NCBI GenBank assembly: GCA_002995625.1
Contig: PVBP01000022.1
Coordinates: 1 to 40,919, forward strand
DNA length: 40,919 nucleotides
Direction: 5' to 3'
From: Lysobacteraceae bacterium
Lineage (GTDB): Bacteria > Pseudomonadota > Gammaproteobacteria > Xanthomonadales > Ahniellaceae
This document shows, piece by piece, positions 1-8,262 of the stretch (position 1 is the stretch's first letter; the number at the start of each line of letters is the position of its first letter). The position numbers were made by a program, and so were the translations under genes. The notes beneath the pieces were generated by a model that saw only the letters and a list, made by a program, of their open reading frames with translations, was not told the DNA's origin and made no database searches.

Positions 1-2
1 CA

Positions 3-2927
3 CTGTTCGCTCGCCACCCCCCCCCCCCGCCGGAGGCACGTGACGCGTTGGTGCTGTACGGCCGGGTCGCTAAGGCGGTGGCGAACGAGGGCTTGAGCCC
101 ATGGTCGCGCGACTTCGTGCGACGCGTCTCAAGCGATCCCGAACTGCGCGAACGCTTGGCAGGCCCACGTCGCGTCGATGCAGTCCATCCGTCCTTTGCC
201 GGCTTCGCCCGCGAAGCCGACCCGCGCGCCCTCGACGCACCGATATTCCGTCCGTATCGCTGGGTGCGTCTGGTCTGGCCACCTGACGCCGACGGCCGAG
301 CGCTCGCCGAGCACCTGCGCCGCACCGGGCTGTTCGACCATGTCGAGCCTGAGCCCCACGCGACCGACCGCCGGGTCGTCTGGCACCAGAGCGCGACGAT
401 CACCGACCCGCTTTTCACCGCCGTTACCAACGATCCTCACCGTCGCCAGTGGGCAATCGACCAGGCCCGATTCAAGGATGCCTTTCACTACACCGAAGGC
501 CGCGTGCTCATCGGCGTTCCCGACACCGGCATCCGTCCGGACCATCCGGACCTCGCCGCCGCACAGCGCCCTCATCAGCGTGCTGCTCTCGTACGCTACA
601 CCTTGCCCGGTAGCGCCAGCGAGGAATCTGTCGGACCGACGGAAGGATTCTTCCCACAGGCCTTTGCCCCACCAGGCAGGCCGTTGGCAAGGCCGCTCGA
701 CGGTGATCTCGGCGGCCAGTCGCAGCAGCACTGGTGGAATGCTGGACACGGAATCCATGTCGCGGGACTGATTGCTGCGCGGAAGAACAATGCCGAAGGC
801 GGCGTCGGCGGATGCCCAGGCTGCGATCTCGCGGTTCTGCGTTTCTCGGATCCCGCGGTGCTGCCGACGGCATGGCACGCCCTGGGGCCGAGCTTCGGCA
901 GCAGCGTGATCAGCATGAGCTTCGCGACTAACTACTTCAGCGAGTTGATGCTGGACACTCTGGTTGCCCTGCAGGAGCGTGATGTCGCGCTCATAGCGTC
1001 GCTTGGAAACGATGCGGTCAAGGCGAACTTGGCGGGCTTTTACGGATTTCCCCAGCGCTCCGCCTATCCCGGCTACCTGCCGTTCGTGATCGGCGTCGGC
1101 GGCACCGACGTCCACGGCGAACGTTGGTACGAGCCCAAGGTCATGACGCGTCCACTCCATCAGCGGCATCCGCAGTTGTGGTGGGATGCCGTGATCGACG
1201 CACCGGGCTGCCCCCTCACGATGTCCGGACTCGGCCTCTCGCCGCCCAATGCGCAATGGCTCCCGATCGGGGGTTGGCGCTCAGAATGCGGCTCGAATTG
1301 GGGTCGTGAGCTCCGAACCGTCGGATTCGTTGCGAGTTACGACACGGGCATCCCTGGTCTCGGAACCGTTACGGTCACGCTACCGGCGGGCGAGTATGGC
1401 CTCGACTTGATGGCCCCCGCAGCCCAGGTGCTCGCGCCGCTCGACCGCGAATACAGCCGCCGGGAGGTGCAACGTTCGCAGGGTCCGGTGCTGGAGCCCT
1501 TTCCATGCTGGTTCCAGATACCGGACCCGATCAACCCCACGGATCCGGTCTGCCCGCTCACCGGCATCAACTACGCACCGGGCACCCATCGAATCGCCAA
1601 CGCCGGGATTCCGATGGGGGCCGATGACCCGATCGCCGGGGTCAGCTACAGCCAGATCCCGCGCAATGAGCCTGCCCTCGGCTACGCGAACTACGGCACT
1701 CTGACCGGGACTTCGATGGCCGCCCCGCTGGTCGCCGCCGCCGCAGGACTGGCACGTTCGGTGAACCCGATGCTGCGGGCCGCTGCCGTGCATGATCTGC
1801 TGCGCTGCACCGCGACACCAATGAGCAACAGCGAGGTCTGGTCCGGCGATCCGGTGCTGAACCCGAACCCGACGATCAATGCCACGATCCGCACGCAGCT
1901 CACTGGGGCCGGACGCCTGAATGCGGAAGCAGTCGTGCGTCGAACGCTCGGCACAGTCGGCGGCCAGACACTTCGCAATCGCCTGATCCCGATGTTCTCG
2001 TTGACCACCTGGCCCGAGGAGCCGCGCCAAAGCTGGCTGTTCACGACCAGCCCGCAGGTCGCCTTGGCTGCGATGACCGGCGATTTGCATCGCCTGACGG
2101 ATCCGGCGTTGCCACTGCCGAACGACGATCAGAACTTGTCGCCCGATCCTCCTTACCCAGCAACTACCGGCAATCCGCTGCCGCACGGTGCGGACTCGCC
2201 GCAGAACGACGTCGGAACCGCTGAGGGGATCACCTACGTCTCGGCGACGGTGAACGCCGTCGGCGCTCGGCTCGATGGAGCCTGGTATGCGTTTCCGACC
2301 GAGCTCAGCGGCAAGGCCTACCACACGCCCTCGGCCTCTTTCCTGGTCTTCTCGACGCCCTTCAATCCGCTGACCCAGCAGCCGAATGGACTGGTGCCGC
2401 TGCATCGGATGAGCATGAAATGCTCGCAGTACCGGCATCACTTCTACACCACCGACCCCGTGGAAAGGGAAAATGCGAAGAACGGTCCTCCGGCCTGCAC
2501 GAGTTCAAGTGCATTCGGCACTCAAGGTTGGTACGACGACGGCATCGATGGCTATGTATACCACCCGAACCTGGCCCAACCACCCGGCACCATCGAACTG
2601 CGCCGCGGCTGGCTGCCGTCGATCGGCAACTGGGTGCTGCTGACGCCGCAGGAGGAGGCGTTACGGCGCTTCCCCGGATTGACCAACGTCACCCGGATCG
2701 GCTATGTGTACCCTGCGGTCGACTACATCCTTCAGGGCGGCGGGGCCGTGCTGCTCGACATCGACGCGGACGGGCTCCCCGATCCTTTCGAAGTGCTGAT
2801 CGGACTCAACCCAAATAACTCCGACAGCGACGGTGACGGACGTCCGGATGGCATCGAGCTGCCCTTCGCCGCACCCGGCGTCAGCGACCCGCTGGTGCAG
2901 GACACGGTGACCCCATGCGTACCCTGA
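3..2927 (+). CDS. Secreted subtilisin-like serine protease (peptidase S8), 5'-partial
   Basis: Peptidase S8 family endopeptidase, probably exported. Counting from a TTG at 48, the catalytic triad is Asp159 (VPDTG), His234 (GHGIHVAG) and Ser556 (GTSMAAP). A pro-region of about 130 residues precedes the catalytic domain. After it comes a region of about 150 residues with paired HFYTT/LLTPQEE and GYVY motifs resembling the DUF5648 secreted-protein domain. The C-terminus has Asp-rich calcium-binding repeats of thrombospondin type 3 style (DIDADGLPD, NSDSDGDGRPDGIE). The frame is open from position 3 with no stop. The TTG at 48 lacks a signal peptide, so the real start is probably upstream of the window. 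Five prolines just inside are encoded by a run of 12 C. The second position after the active His is Ile instead of the usual Thr. The 3' end overlaps the next gene by 13 nt, suggesting co-transcription. Family assignment is firm; the substrate is unknown. Confidence 0.88.
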   Translation: MFARHPPPPPEARDALVLYGRVAKAVANEGLSPWSRDFVRRVSSDPELRERLAGPRRVDAVHPSFAGFAREADPRALDAPIFRPYRWVRLVWPPDADGRALAEHLRRTGLFDHVEPEPHATDRRVVWHQSATITDPLFTAVTNDPHRRQWAIDQARFKDAFHYTEGRVLIGVPDTGIRPDHPDLAAAQRPHQRAALVRYTLPGSASEESVGPTEGFFPQAFAPPGRPLARPLDGDLGGQSQQHWWNAGHGIHVAGLIAARKNNAEGGVGGCPGCDLAVLRFSDPAVLPTAWHALGPSFGSSVISMSFATNYFSELMLDTLVALQERDVALIASLGNDAVKANLAGFYGFPQRSAYPGYLPFVIGVGGTDVHGERWYEPKVMTRPLHQRHPQLWWDAVIDAPGCPLTMSGLGLSPPNAQWLPIGGWRSECGSNWGRELRTVGFVASYDTGIPGLGTVTVTLPAGEYGLDLMAPAAQVLAPLDREYSRREVQRSQGPVLEPFPCWFQIPDPINPTDPVCPLTGINYAPGTHRIANAGIPMGADDPIAGVSYSQIPRNEPALGYANYGTLTGTSMAAPLVAAAAGLARSVNPMLRAAAVHDLLRCTATPMSNSEVWSGDPVLNPNPTINATIRTQLTGAGRLNAEAVVRRTLGTVGGQTLRNRLIPMFSLTTWPEEPRQSWLFTTSPQVALAAMTGDLHRLTDPALPLPNDDQNLSPDPPYPATTGNPLPHGADSPQNDVGTAEGITYVSATVNAVGARLDGAWYAFPTELSGKAYHTPSASFLVFSTPFNPLTQQPNGLVPLHRMSMKCSQYRHHFYTTDPVERENAKNGPPACTSSSAFGTQGWYDDGIDGYVYHPNLAQPPGTIELRRGWLPSIGNWVLLTPQEEALRRFPGLTNVTRIGYVYPAVDYILQGGGAVLLDIDADGLPDPFEVLIGLNPNNSDSDGDGRPDGIELPFAAPGVSDPLVQDTVTPCVP
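17..28. repeat. Homopolymeric tract of 12 C
   Basis: Twelve consecutive C residues (17-28) lie in the open frame leading into the protease gene and are read as consecutive proline codons. Runs this long are slippage-prone in replication and in sequencing. A length change not divisible by three would disconnect any upstream start codon from the protease frame. Confidence 0.9.
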
Positions 2928-4342
2928 TCCGCATCGTCGGCGTCGGCGCGGCGCTGGCCCTCGCGGCCGGCGCGAGCGCCCAGTGGCTGGAACCGAATCC
3001 AGCCATTCTGGTCCCGCGCTGGGATGGAGATTTCGATGCGCCCACGATTCCGGAGATCACCTTTACTGCGATAACACCAGATCTACGGTATCTTGTCGTC
3101 AGCGGAAACCCGTCGAACCTGCTAGGTCCCGCAAGCCCACCGGCGGTCGACGGCGCACTGCAATACTATCTGATTGACCGCAAGACCAACGAGCGACGAG
3201 CGATCAGTATTGGAGCCTCTGGATTCTTGCAGAATTTAGGCTCTCCGAATGCGCTACCGGCATGGACTATTTCTATCTCCGATGATGGTGGCCGGGTCGT
3301 TTTCAACAGCAACGCAACCAACCTTGATCCAGCGGCGACCACGGGTGCAACGCGTTGCTACCTTTGGGACCGCTCGGTTGGGTATGCGGTCGCGCTTGAC
3401 GTCGACCCGCAGCCGGGCGTGCAAGGCGTGTGTGGCAACATCACCGGCGACGGTCGCCAGGTCGTGGCGTTATGTTCGCAACCGGTTATCGGTGTCATGG
3501 GTTGGGGAGTCTGTGTACGCAACGTCGACAGCGGCGAGATTGAGCGTCTGGCGCCGGGCCGAGGTGCGGCGCTCGGGCAGCCACACGAATCCGCTAGCTT
3601 CAGGATCAGCCCTGACGGATCCGTGGTCGCTTTCGGAGGTTGGCAGGGCACGACCGCGGTTGGCGTGCAACGCGTCGATCTCGCTACCGGGGTGGTTGAA
3701 AATGTGACGAATGAAGCGGAAATGCCGCTGACTATGCATTTCAGCGGCGACGGGCGGTTTCTCCTGATCGGATCCAGGCTGTATGACCATGCAACCAGGC
3801 AGCTTCGTACGGTCATTCGTCGGTCACCGCTGTCTTTTCCAAGCCGACCAGTCTATGACGCAGTCATTTCTCGCGATGGGCGTTTCGTCGCTTTTCGAAC
3901 CTCGGCGGGTGAGTTTGAACGGGAAATCACCGGCCAGCTCTTCCCCAGCGGGAATATCCACGTCTACCGTTTGGACCTCGCCTCCGATCGCCTCGATTTG
4001 GTCTCGAGGGTCGGCTTGAATGGGCCGTTGGCTTGGGGTGGTCACGACGGTTGCGAGCAACCGCTCATCGTCGCATGCGCGTTGAATCGCTTCTCACCCC
4101 GAATCTCGGCCGACGGTCGACATGTTATCTTCACATTTCGACGTCTCAACCTTGCACCCTCGTATCCTCCGGGCGCGCCCAGTATTTTCCAGTTGTTCAT
4201 CAAGGATCTCGGGCAACCTCCGCCGCTCCCTGAGCCAGTCCCGGTCTCAATCGACCGATCTTGGCTTTGGCTGCTTGCCGGGCTACTGCTGCTGAGCGGC
4301 TGGCTCGGTATCCGTCGTCTGCCCGGCCGAGTCGTGGATTGA
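2915..4342 (+). CDS. Secreted PD40/TolB-like beta-propeller protein with C-terminal sorting-type anchor
   Basis: 475 residues of unknown specific function. An N-terminal signal peptide (MRTLIRIVGVGAALALAAGASAQ) is followed by repeated blades of PD40/WD40-like type: ISDDGGRVVFNS, ISPDGSVVAFGG, ISRDGRFVAF, ISADGRHVIF. This suggests a beta-propeller of the TolB/YncE kind. The C-terminus has the three-part layout of IPTL/PEP-CTERM-like signals: a short PVPVS motif, a hydrophobic helix (WLWLLAGLLLLSGWLG) and a basic tail (IRRLPGR). A sorting enzyme could therefore cleave or anchor it, but none is in the window. The ATG at 2915 overlaps the protease gene by 13 nt in another frame, so the two are probably translated from one mRNA and may act together outside the cell. 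Base composition is less GC-rich than in genes after 4380. Propeller and anchor are inferred from motifs; binding partner unknown. Confidence 0.75.
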   Translation: MRTLIRIVGVGAALALAAGASAQWLEPNPAILVPRWDGDFDAPTIPEITFTAITPDLRYLVVSGNPSNLLGPASPPAVDGALQYYLIDRKTNERRAISIGASGFLQNLGSPNALPAWTISISDDGGRVVFNSNATNLDPAATTGATRCYLWDRSVGYAVALDVDPQPGVQGVCGNITGDGRQVVALCSQPVIGVMGWGVCVRNVDSGEIERLAPGRGAALGQPHESASFRISPDGSVVAFGGWQGTTAVGVQRVDLATGVVENVTNEAEMPLTMHFSGDGRFLLIGSRLYDHATRQLRTVIRRSPLSFPSRPVYDAVISRDGRFVAFRTSAGEFEREITGQLFPSGNIHVYRLDLASDRLDLVSRVGLNGPLAWGGHDGCEQPLIVACALNRFSPRISADGRHVIFTFRRLNLAPSYPPGAPSIFQLFIKDLGQPPPLPEPVPVSIDRSWLWLLAGLLLLSGWLGIRRLPGRVVD

Positions 4343-4379
4343 ATCGCCAGTGCTCGCGGACCGCCCTCTGGTGGCGTGA

Positions 4380-6152
4380 CTACCCCCGATCGATCCGCCC
4401 ATCGGGGGCGGGCGGGGCTTCGCCCTCGCCGGTACCGTCGCGGCGGCAGGCCTCGGTCACCGCGTCGGCCTGGAACACGACCCAGGTGCGGCGGTTGGCG
4501 CGGCCGACCGGGATCGCCTTCGAGAGGTCGATGCAGGGTTCGAGTTCCTCGTCGCGGGCGAAGACCCAGCGTCGGGCCGGCGCGGCGTCGAGCCAAGCGA
4601 TCGCATCGCCCAACTGCGCGAGCTTCGGGCGCTTGAAGCCGAAGTCCGCGACGGGGCGGTCGGCCTGGAGGTAGTTCTGCTCGCGCCAGCCGACCAGGGC
4701 CAGTTCGGCATCGGGTCCGATCACGCGGCCCGCTTCCTGCATCACCCCGCGCGCCGAGCGCGACTCGTCGAGCATCGGGTAGCCGATGAAGCCCCACGCG
4801 ATCCACAGGCTCGAGGCGAAAGCGGCAAACGCCAGCGCGCCGCGGCGCGGGCGGCACAGGGCCGCCAACACGAGGCCCAGCGCGCCGATACCGAAGGCGA
4901 AGGGCCAGGGGTCGATGCCGCGGGCCTCGGCGAGCCGCTCCTCGAAACGCGGATCACCGGTCCACGCGAGCACCGCCATCGCCGCCAGCGCCGCCGCCAG
5001 CAGGGCCGCGAGCGCCCACAGCGCGCGCTGCACCCACGGTCGCCGCAGCAGGCCGGGCACGAGCGGCGCGAGCCCGACCGCGAGCATCGGCAGCGCCGGC
5101 AGGATGTACATGTCGCGCTTGCCGGACGAAGCGGAGAAGAACAGCACCGTGAGGACGAACATGCCGAGCGGCAGCAGCATCCGCGGGTCGAGCCGCCGCC
5201 TGCGCCAGCGCGCGACGAGCGCCGGAATCGCTGCGATCAGCACGATCGAGATCGGCTGCCAGGCGGTCAGGATCACGCCGATGAAGTACCAGGGCGGCTT
5301 CACGTGGTGCCACGGATCGAGATAGCGCTCGACCGTCTGCGAGAACAGGATGTTGCGCGCGTAGGCCTCGAGCGCCGGATCGCCCGAGGCGTGGACGCGG
5401 AGCAGCATCGGCACCAACCACAGCGCGATCACCAGCGCGAAGGCCGCGGGGCCGAGCAGCCAGCGCGGATCACGCCACGGAATCGACGGCAGCCGCGCCG
5501 GTGCGACCCGGCGCATCACGAGATAAGGCACAAGAACGAGGAGCGCGAGGAAGCCGACCGCCTTGGCGATCACGCCGAATCCGGCGGCCGCCCAGCCGAG
5601 GATCCACCAGCCCCAGGCCGGGCCATGCAGCAGGTGCCGCATCAGGCCGTAGGCGCCGAGCGTGACGAAACCGACCAGCACCGGATCGATCTGCGCGCCC
5701 TTCATCTGGAAGGTGAACTGGAACGTGAGCGCGACGAAGCCGGTCGCGATCAGTGCCGCTCGGCGGCTCGCGTGTCGGCGCGCGAGGTCGTAGACCAGCA
5801 CGAGGGTCATGAGGCCCGAGATCAGCGAGGGCAGCAGGAAGGCGATCCGCCAGTTCCCGACCGCGTGGTAGGCCGCCGCCTGCAGCCACATGAAGAGCGG
5901 CGGCTTGTCCGGGTAGAGCTCGATGCCGCGCCGCGGGAACCAGTAGTCGCCGGTCTCGACCATGGTCTTCGCGACCAGCACGAAACGCGGCTCGTCGGCC
6001 GGCCACGGGTCGCGCAGGCCGATGCCGGCCGCCAGCACCAGCGCGAACAGCGCGAAGGCGATGACGCGGTCGCGCGCGAGGGTCTTCGCGCGCAGCGGCA
6101 GGCCGGGGTTCATCGGAAGGCGTCGGTCGATGGCGCGGTGCGGGGGGCGCAT
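4380..6152 (-). CDS. ArnT-like integral membrane glycosyltransferase (GT39/GT83 type)
   Basis: Polytopic inner-membrane glycosyltransferase of the PMT/ArnT superfamily, which moves a sugar from a polyprenyl-phosphate donor to lipid A or another envelope acceptor. About 590 residues. The first membrane helix (VIAFALFALVLAAGIGL) is followed by DPWPADEPRFVLVAKTM, with the DE pair expected in the first periplasmic loop, then the PDKPPLFMWL motif typical of ArnT relatives. Roughly ten more hydrophobic helices follow, then a soluble C-terminal domain. The ATG at 6152 is chosen because AGGAGGT lies 11 nt upstream (6164-6170). An ATG at 6113 (MNPGLPL) would give 577 residues and is closer to the membrane region, but lacks a ribosome site of its own. 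The gene converges on the propeller gene and is divergent from gspF. No arn operon is nearby, so the donor sugar cannot be named. Confidence 0.8.
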   Translation of the reverse strand: MRPPHRAIDRRLPMNPGLPLRAKTLARDRVIAFALFALVLAAGIGLRDPWPADEPRFVLVAKTMVETGDYWFPRRGIELYPDKPPLFMWLQAAAYHAVGNWRIAFLLPSLISGLMTLVLVYDLARRHASRRAALIATGFVALTFQFTFQMKGAQIDPVLVGFVTLGAYGLMRHLLHGPAWGWWILGWAAAGFGVIAKAVGFLALLVLVPYLVMRRVAPARLPSIPWRDPRWLLGPAAFALVIALWLVPMLLRVHASGDPALEAYARNILFSQTVERYLDPWHHVKPPWYFIGVILTAWQPISIVLIAAIPALVARWRRRRLDPRMLLPLGMFVLTVLFFSASSGKRDMYILPALPMLAVGLAPLVPGLLRRPWVQRALWALAALLAAALAAMAVLAWTGDPRFEERLAEARGIDPWPFAFGIGALGLVLAALCRPRRGALAFAAFASSLWIAWGFIGYPMLDESRSARGVMQEAGRVIGPDAELALVGWREQNYLQADRPVADFGFKRPKLAQLGDAIAWLDAAPARRWVFARDEELEPCIDLSKAIPVGRANRRTWVVFQADAVTEACRRDGTGEGEAPPAPDGRIDRG

Positions 6153-6259
6153 TGTCCCATCGGACCTCCTCGCCGGCGTGTCGCGGGTCCGCGCCGTCAT
6201 CGGCACCACGTTGCAGGACGATTCGGCGGTCGGGGCGCCGTCTTCGCGATAATCGCCGC

Positions 6260-7504
6260 ATGGGTGCCTTCCGCTACGAGGCGATCGACGCCGATGGACG
6301 GACCGCGCGCGGGGTGCTCGAGGCCGACACCGCGCGCGGCGCGCGCGCGCAGCTCCGCGACCGTGGGCTCAATCCGCTCGAGGTCGAGGCCGTGGCGGAG
6401 CGGCGCGCCGAGGGTCCGGCGAGCGATCCCGTGGCGCGTCTCGCGACGTGGTGGCGGATGCGCCGGGGCGGCCTCGGCCGCGCGCAACTCGCGCTCTTCG
6501 CGCGCGAGCTCGCGACCCTGGTCGGCGCGGGACTGCCGATCGACGAGGCGCTCGCGGCGCTGGTCGAGCAGGACCCGGACGAGACCCGGCGCGCGCTGGT
6601 CGCGCAACTGCGTTCGCGCGTGCTGGAGGGCCGTCCGCTGGCCGCGGCGCTGGCCGAGTTCCCGTCCACCTTCGACGAGCCGTTCCGCGCCACGGTCGCG
6701 GCCGGCGAGTCGAGCGGCCGGCTCGACGCCGCGCTGACCCGGCTCGCCGAGCATGCGGAGGCGCGCGACGCGCTGGCGCGGCAGGTCTTCGGCGCGTTGG
6801 CCTATCCGCTGCTGCTGGCGCTGGTCGCGATCGGCGTCGTCGCGGGTCTCCTGGTCGGCGTGGTCCCGCGGATCGTCGGCGTGTTCGAGAGCCTCGGCCA
6901 GGAGCTGCCGTGGATCACGCGCGCGCTGCTCGCGGTCGCCGAGCTCGTGCGCGACCATGGCCTCTGGATCGCGCTCGTCCTGCTGGCGGCCGTCGCGCTG
7001 GCCGCGGCGGCATGGCGGCGCGAGCCGATCCGCGCGCGCGTCGATCGCGCATGGCTCGGCGTGCCGATCTTCGGGCGCCTCGCGCGCGCCGCCGACACCG
7101 CGCGGGCCGCGCGCACGCTGGCGACACTGGTCGGCGCCGGGGTTCCGGTCCTCGATGCGATCCGGCTCGCGGCCGGCACGGTCCGCAATCGTCCGATGCG
7201 CGAGGCCCTGCGTCGCGCCGGCGCTCGCGTCCGCGAGGGCGCGGGCTTTGCGCGGGCGCTCGCCGAGAGCGGCCTGTTCCCACCGGTCGCGCTGCGCCTG
7301 ATCGCGAGTGGCGAGCGCTCCGGGCGCCTCGAGCGCATGCTCGACGAGGCCGCGCGCCACCAGCAGCGCGAGGTCGAGGCCCTGCTCGGCACGCTGACCG
7401 CGGTGCTGGCGCCGCTCGCGATTCTCGCCGTCGGCGCGCTGGTGCTGGTGATCGTGCTCGCGATCCTGCTGCCGATCTTCGATCTCAACCAGATGGTGCG
7501 CTGA
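6260..7504 (+). CDS. Type II secretion/type IV pilus inner-membrane platform protein, GspF/PilC family
   Basis: 414 residues, close to the usual 400 or so of GspF/PilC. The N-terminus (MGAFRYEAIDADGRTARG) is the classic GspF start. Two T2SSF domains follow, each with the ELATLVGAGLPIDEAL / TLATLVGAGVPVLDAI motif, at about residues 85-210 and 285-405. Three membrane helices are visible, including the terminal LAPLAILAVGALVLVIVLAILLPIF. Family members form the inner-membrane platform on which the secretion ATPase acts. No gspE, gspG or other secretion gene is nearby. The gene ends 80 bp before the ftsE start and appears co-transcribed with ftsEX, so it is an orphan. The ATG at 6260 is fixed by the conserved N-terminus. 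It could be the platform of a dispersed type II system or of a pilus-like machine. Confidence 0.85.
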   Translation: MGAFRYEAIDADGRTARGVLEADTARGARAQLRDRGLNPLEVEAVAERRAEGPASDPVARLATWWRMRRGGLGRAQLALFARELATLVGAGLPIDEALAALVEQDPDETRRALVAQLRSRVLEGRPLAAALAEFPSTFDEPFRATVAAGESSGRLDAALTRLAEHAEARDALARQVFGALAYPLLLALVAIGVVAGLLVGVVPRIVGVFESLGQELPWITRALLAVAELVRDHGLWIALVLLAAVALAAAAWRREPIRARVDRAWLGVPIFGRLARAADTARAARTLATLVGAGVPVLDAIRLAAGTVRNRPMREALRRAGARVREGAGFARALAESGLFPPVALRLIASGERSGRLERMLDEAARHQQREVEALLGTLTAVLAPLAILAVGALVLVIVLAILLPIFDLNQMVR

Positions 7505-7584
7505 AGGCCCCCGTGAGCGATCCCGCGACCGCCAACGGCACCGCCACGACCCCCGCCGAAGCGCTCGGACCGGGCGGCGCGGCG

Positions 7585-8262
7585 ATGATCGAGTTCGTCG
7601 GCGTCAGCCGGCGCTGGCCCGGCGGGCGCGAGGGACTCTCCGAGGTCGGGTTCCGGATCGAGGTCGGGGAGATGGTCTTCGTCACCGGCCACTCGGGGGC
7701 CGGCAAGAGCACGGTCCTCCGGCTGGTGTCGGGGGCGGATCGCGCGACCCGCGGCAAGGTGCTGGTCGCCGGCCGCGACGTCGCGACGCTGCGTCCGCGG
7801 GAGCTGCCCGCCTTCCGCCGCGCGATCGGCCAGGTCTTCCAGGACCACCGCCTGCTGGCCGACCGCAGCGTCGCCGCGAACGTCGCGCTGCCGCTCGCGA
7901 TCGCGGGGCTTCCGCGCGCCGAGATCGACAAGCGCGTGCGCGTCGCGCTCGACAAGGTGGGCCTCGGCGATCGCGGCGCGGCGATGCCGGAGGAGCTCTC
8001 GGCCGGCGAGCAGCAGCGCGTCGGCATCGCGCGCGCGGTGGCGCCGAAGCCGCCGTTGCTGATCGCCGACGAACCCACCGGCAACCTCGATCCCCAACTC
8101 GCACAGGAGATCATGACGCTGTTCCTGACCCTCGCCGAAGTCGGCACGACGGTCGTCGTCGCGAGCCACGACCTCCATCTGATCCGGCGCATGCGCCGGC
8201 GCGTGCTGGTGCTCGAGCGGGGGCGGCTGATCGACGATTTCCGCCCCGAGGCCCCGCGATGA
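7585..8262 (+). CDS. ftsE: Cell-division ABC transporter ATPase FtsE
   Basis: ATPase of the FtsEX complex, which sits at the septum and controls periplasmic murein hydrolases through ATP-driven changes in FtsX. 225 residues, the normal family length. Visible motifs: Walker A GHSGAGKST (residues 35-43), the Q-loop in IGQVFQDHRLL, signature LSAGEQQRVGIARA, Walker B LLIADEPTGNLD and the H-loop ASHD. The start at the ATG (MIEFVGVSRRW) follows family length. A GTG at 7513 with AAGG upstream would add 24 Ala/Thr/Pro-rich residues and cannot be excluded. The stop overlaps the ftsX start in an ATGA, indicating translational coupling. The usual ftsY before and rpoH after are absent; a gspF-like gene and a response regulator take their places. 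Confidence 0.93.
   Translation: MIEFVGVSRRWPGGREGLSEVGFRIEVGEMVFVTGHSGAGKSTVLRLVSGADRATRGKVLVAGRDVATLRPRELPAFRRAIGQVFQDHRLLADRSVAANVALPLAIAGLPRAEIDKRVRVALDKVGLGDRGAAMPEELSAGEQQRVGIARAVAPKPPLLIADEPTGNLDPQLAQEIMTLFLTLAEVGTTVVVASHDLHLIRRMRRRVLVLERGRLIDDFRPEAPR

Noticed and set aside
4383-4408. 8-bp inverted repeat (CCCCCGAT / ATCGGGGG) at the convergent ends of the propeller and glycosyltransferase genes
   Set aside because: It lies inside the glycosyltransferase coding end, has a 10-nt loop and no T run, so I did not call it a terminator.
5304-5318. CACGTG-containing sites outside recF (for example near 5308, 9757 and 30391)
   Set aside because: They share only the central hexamer, without the GTTC/GAAC arms, so they are not parS candidates.
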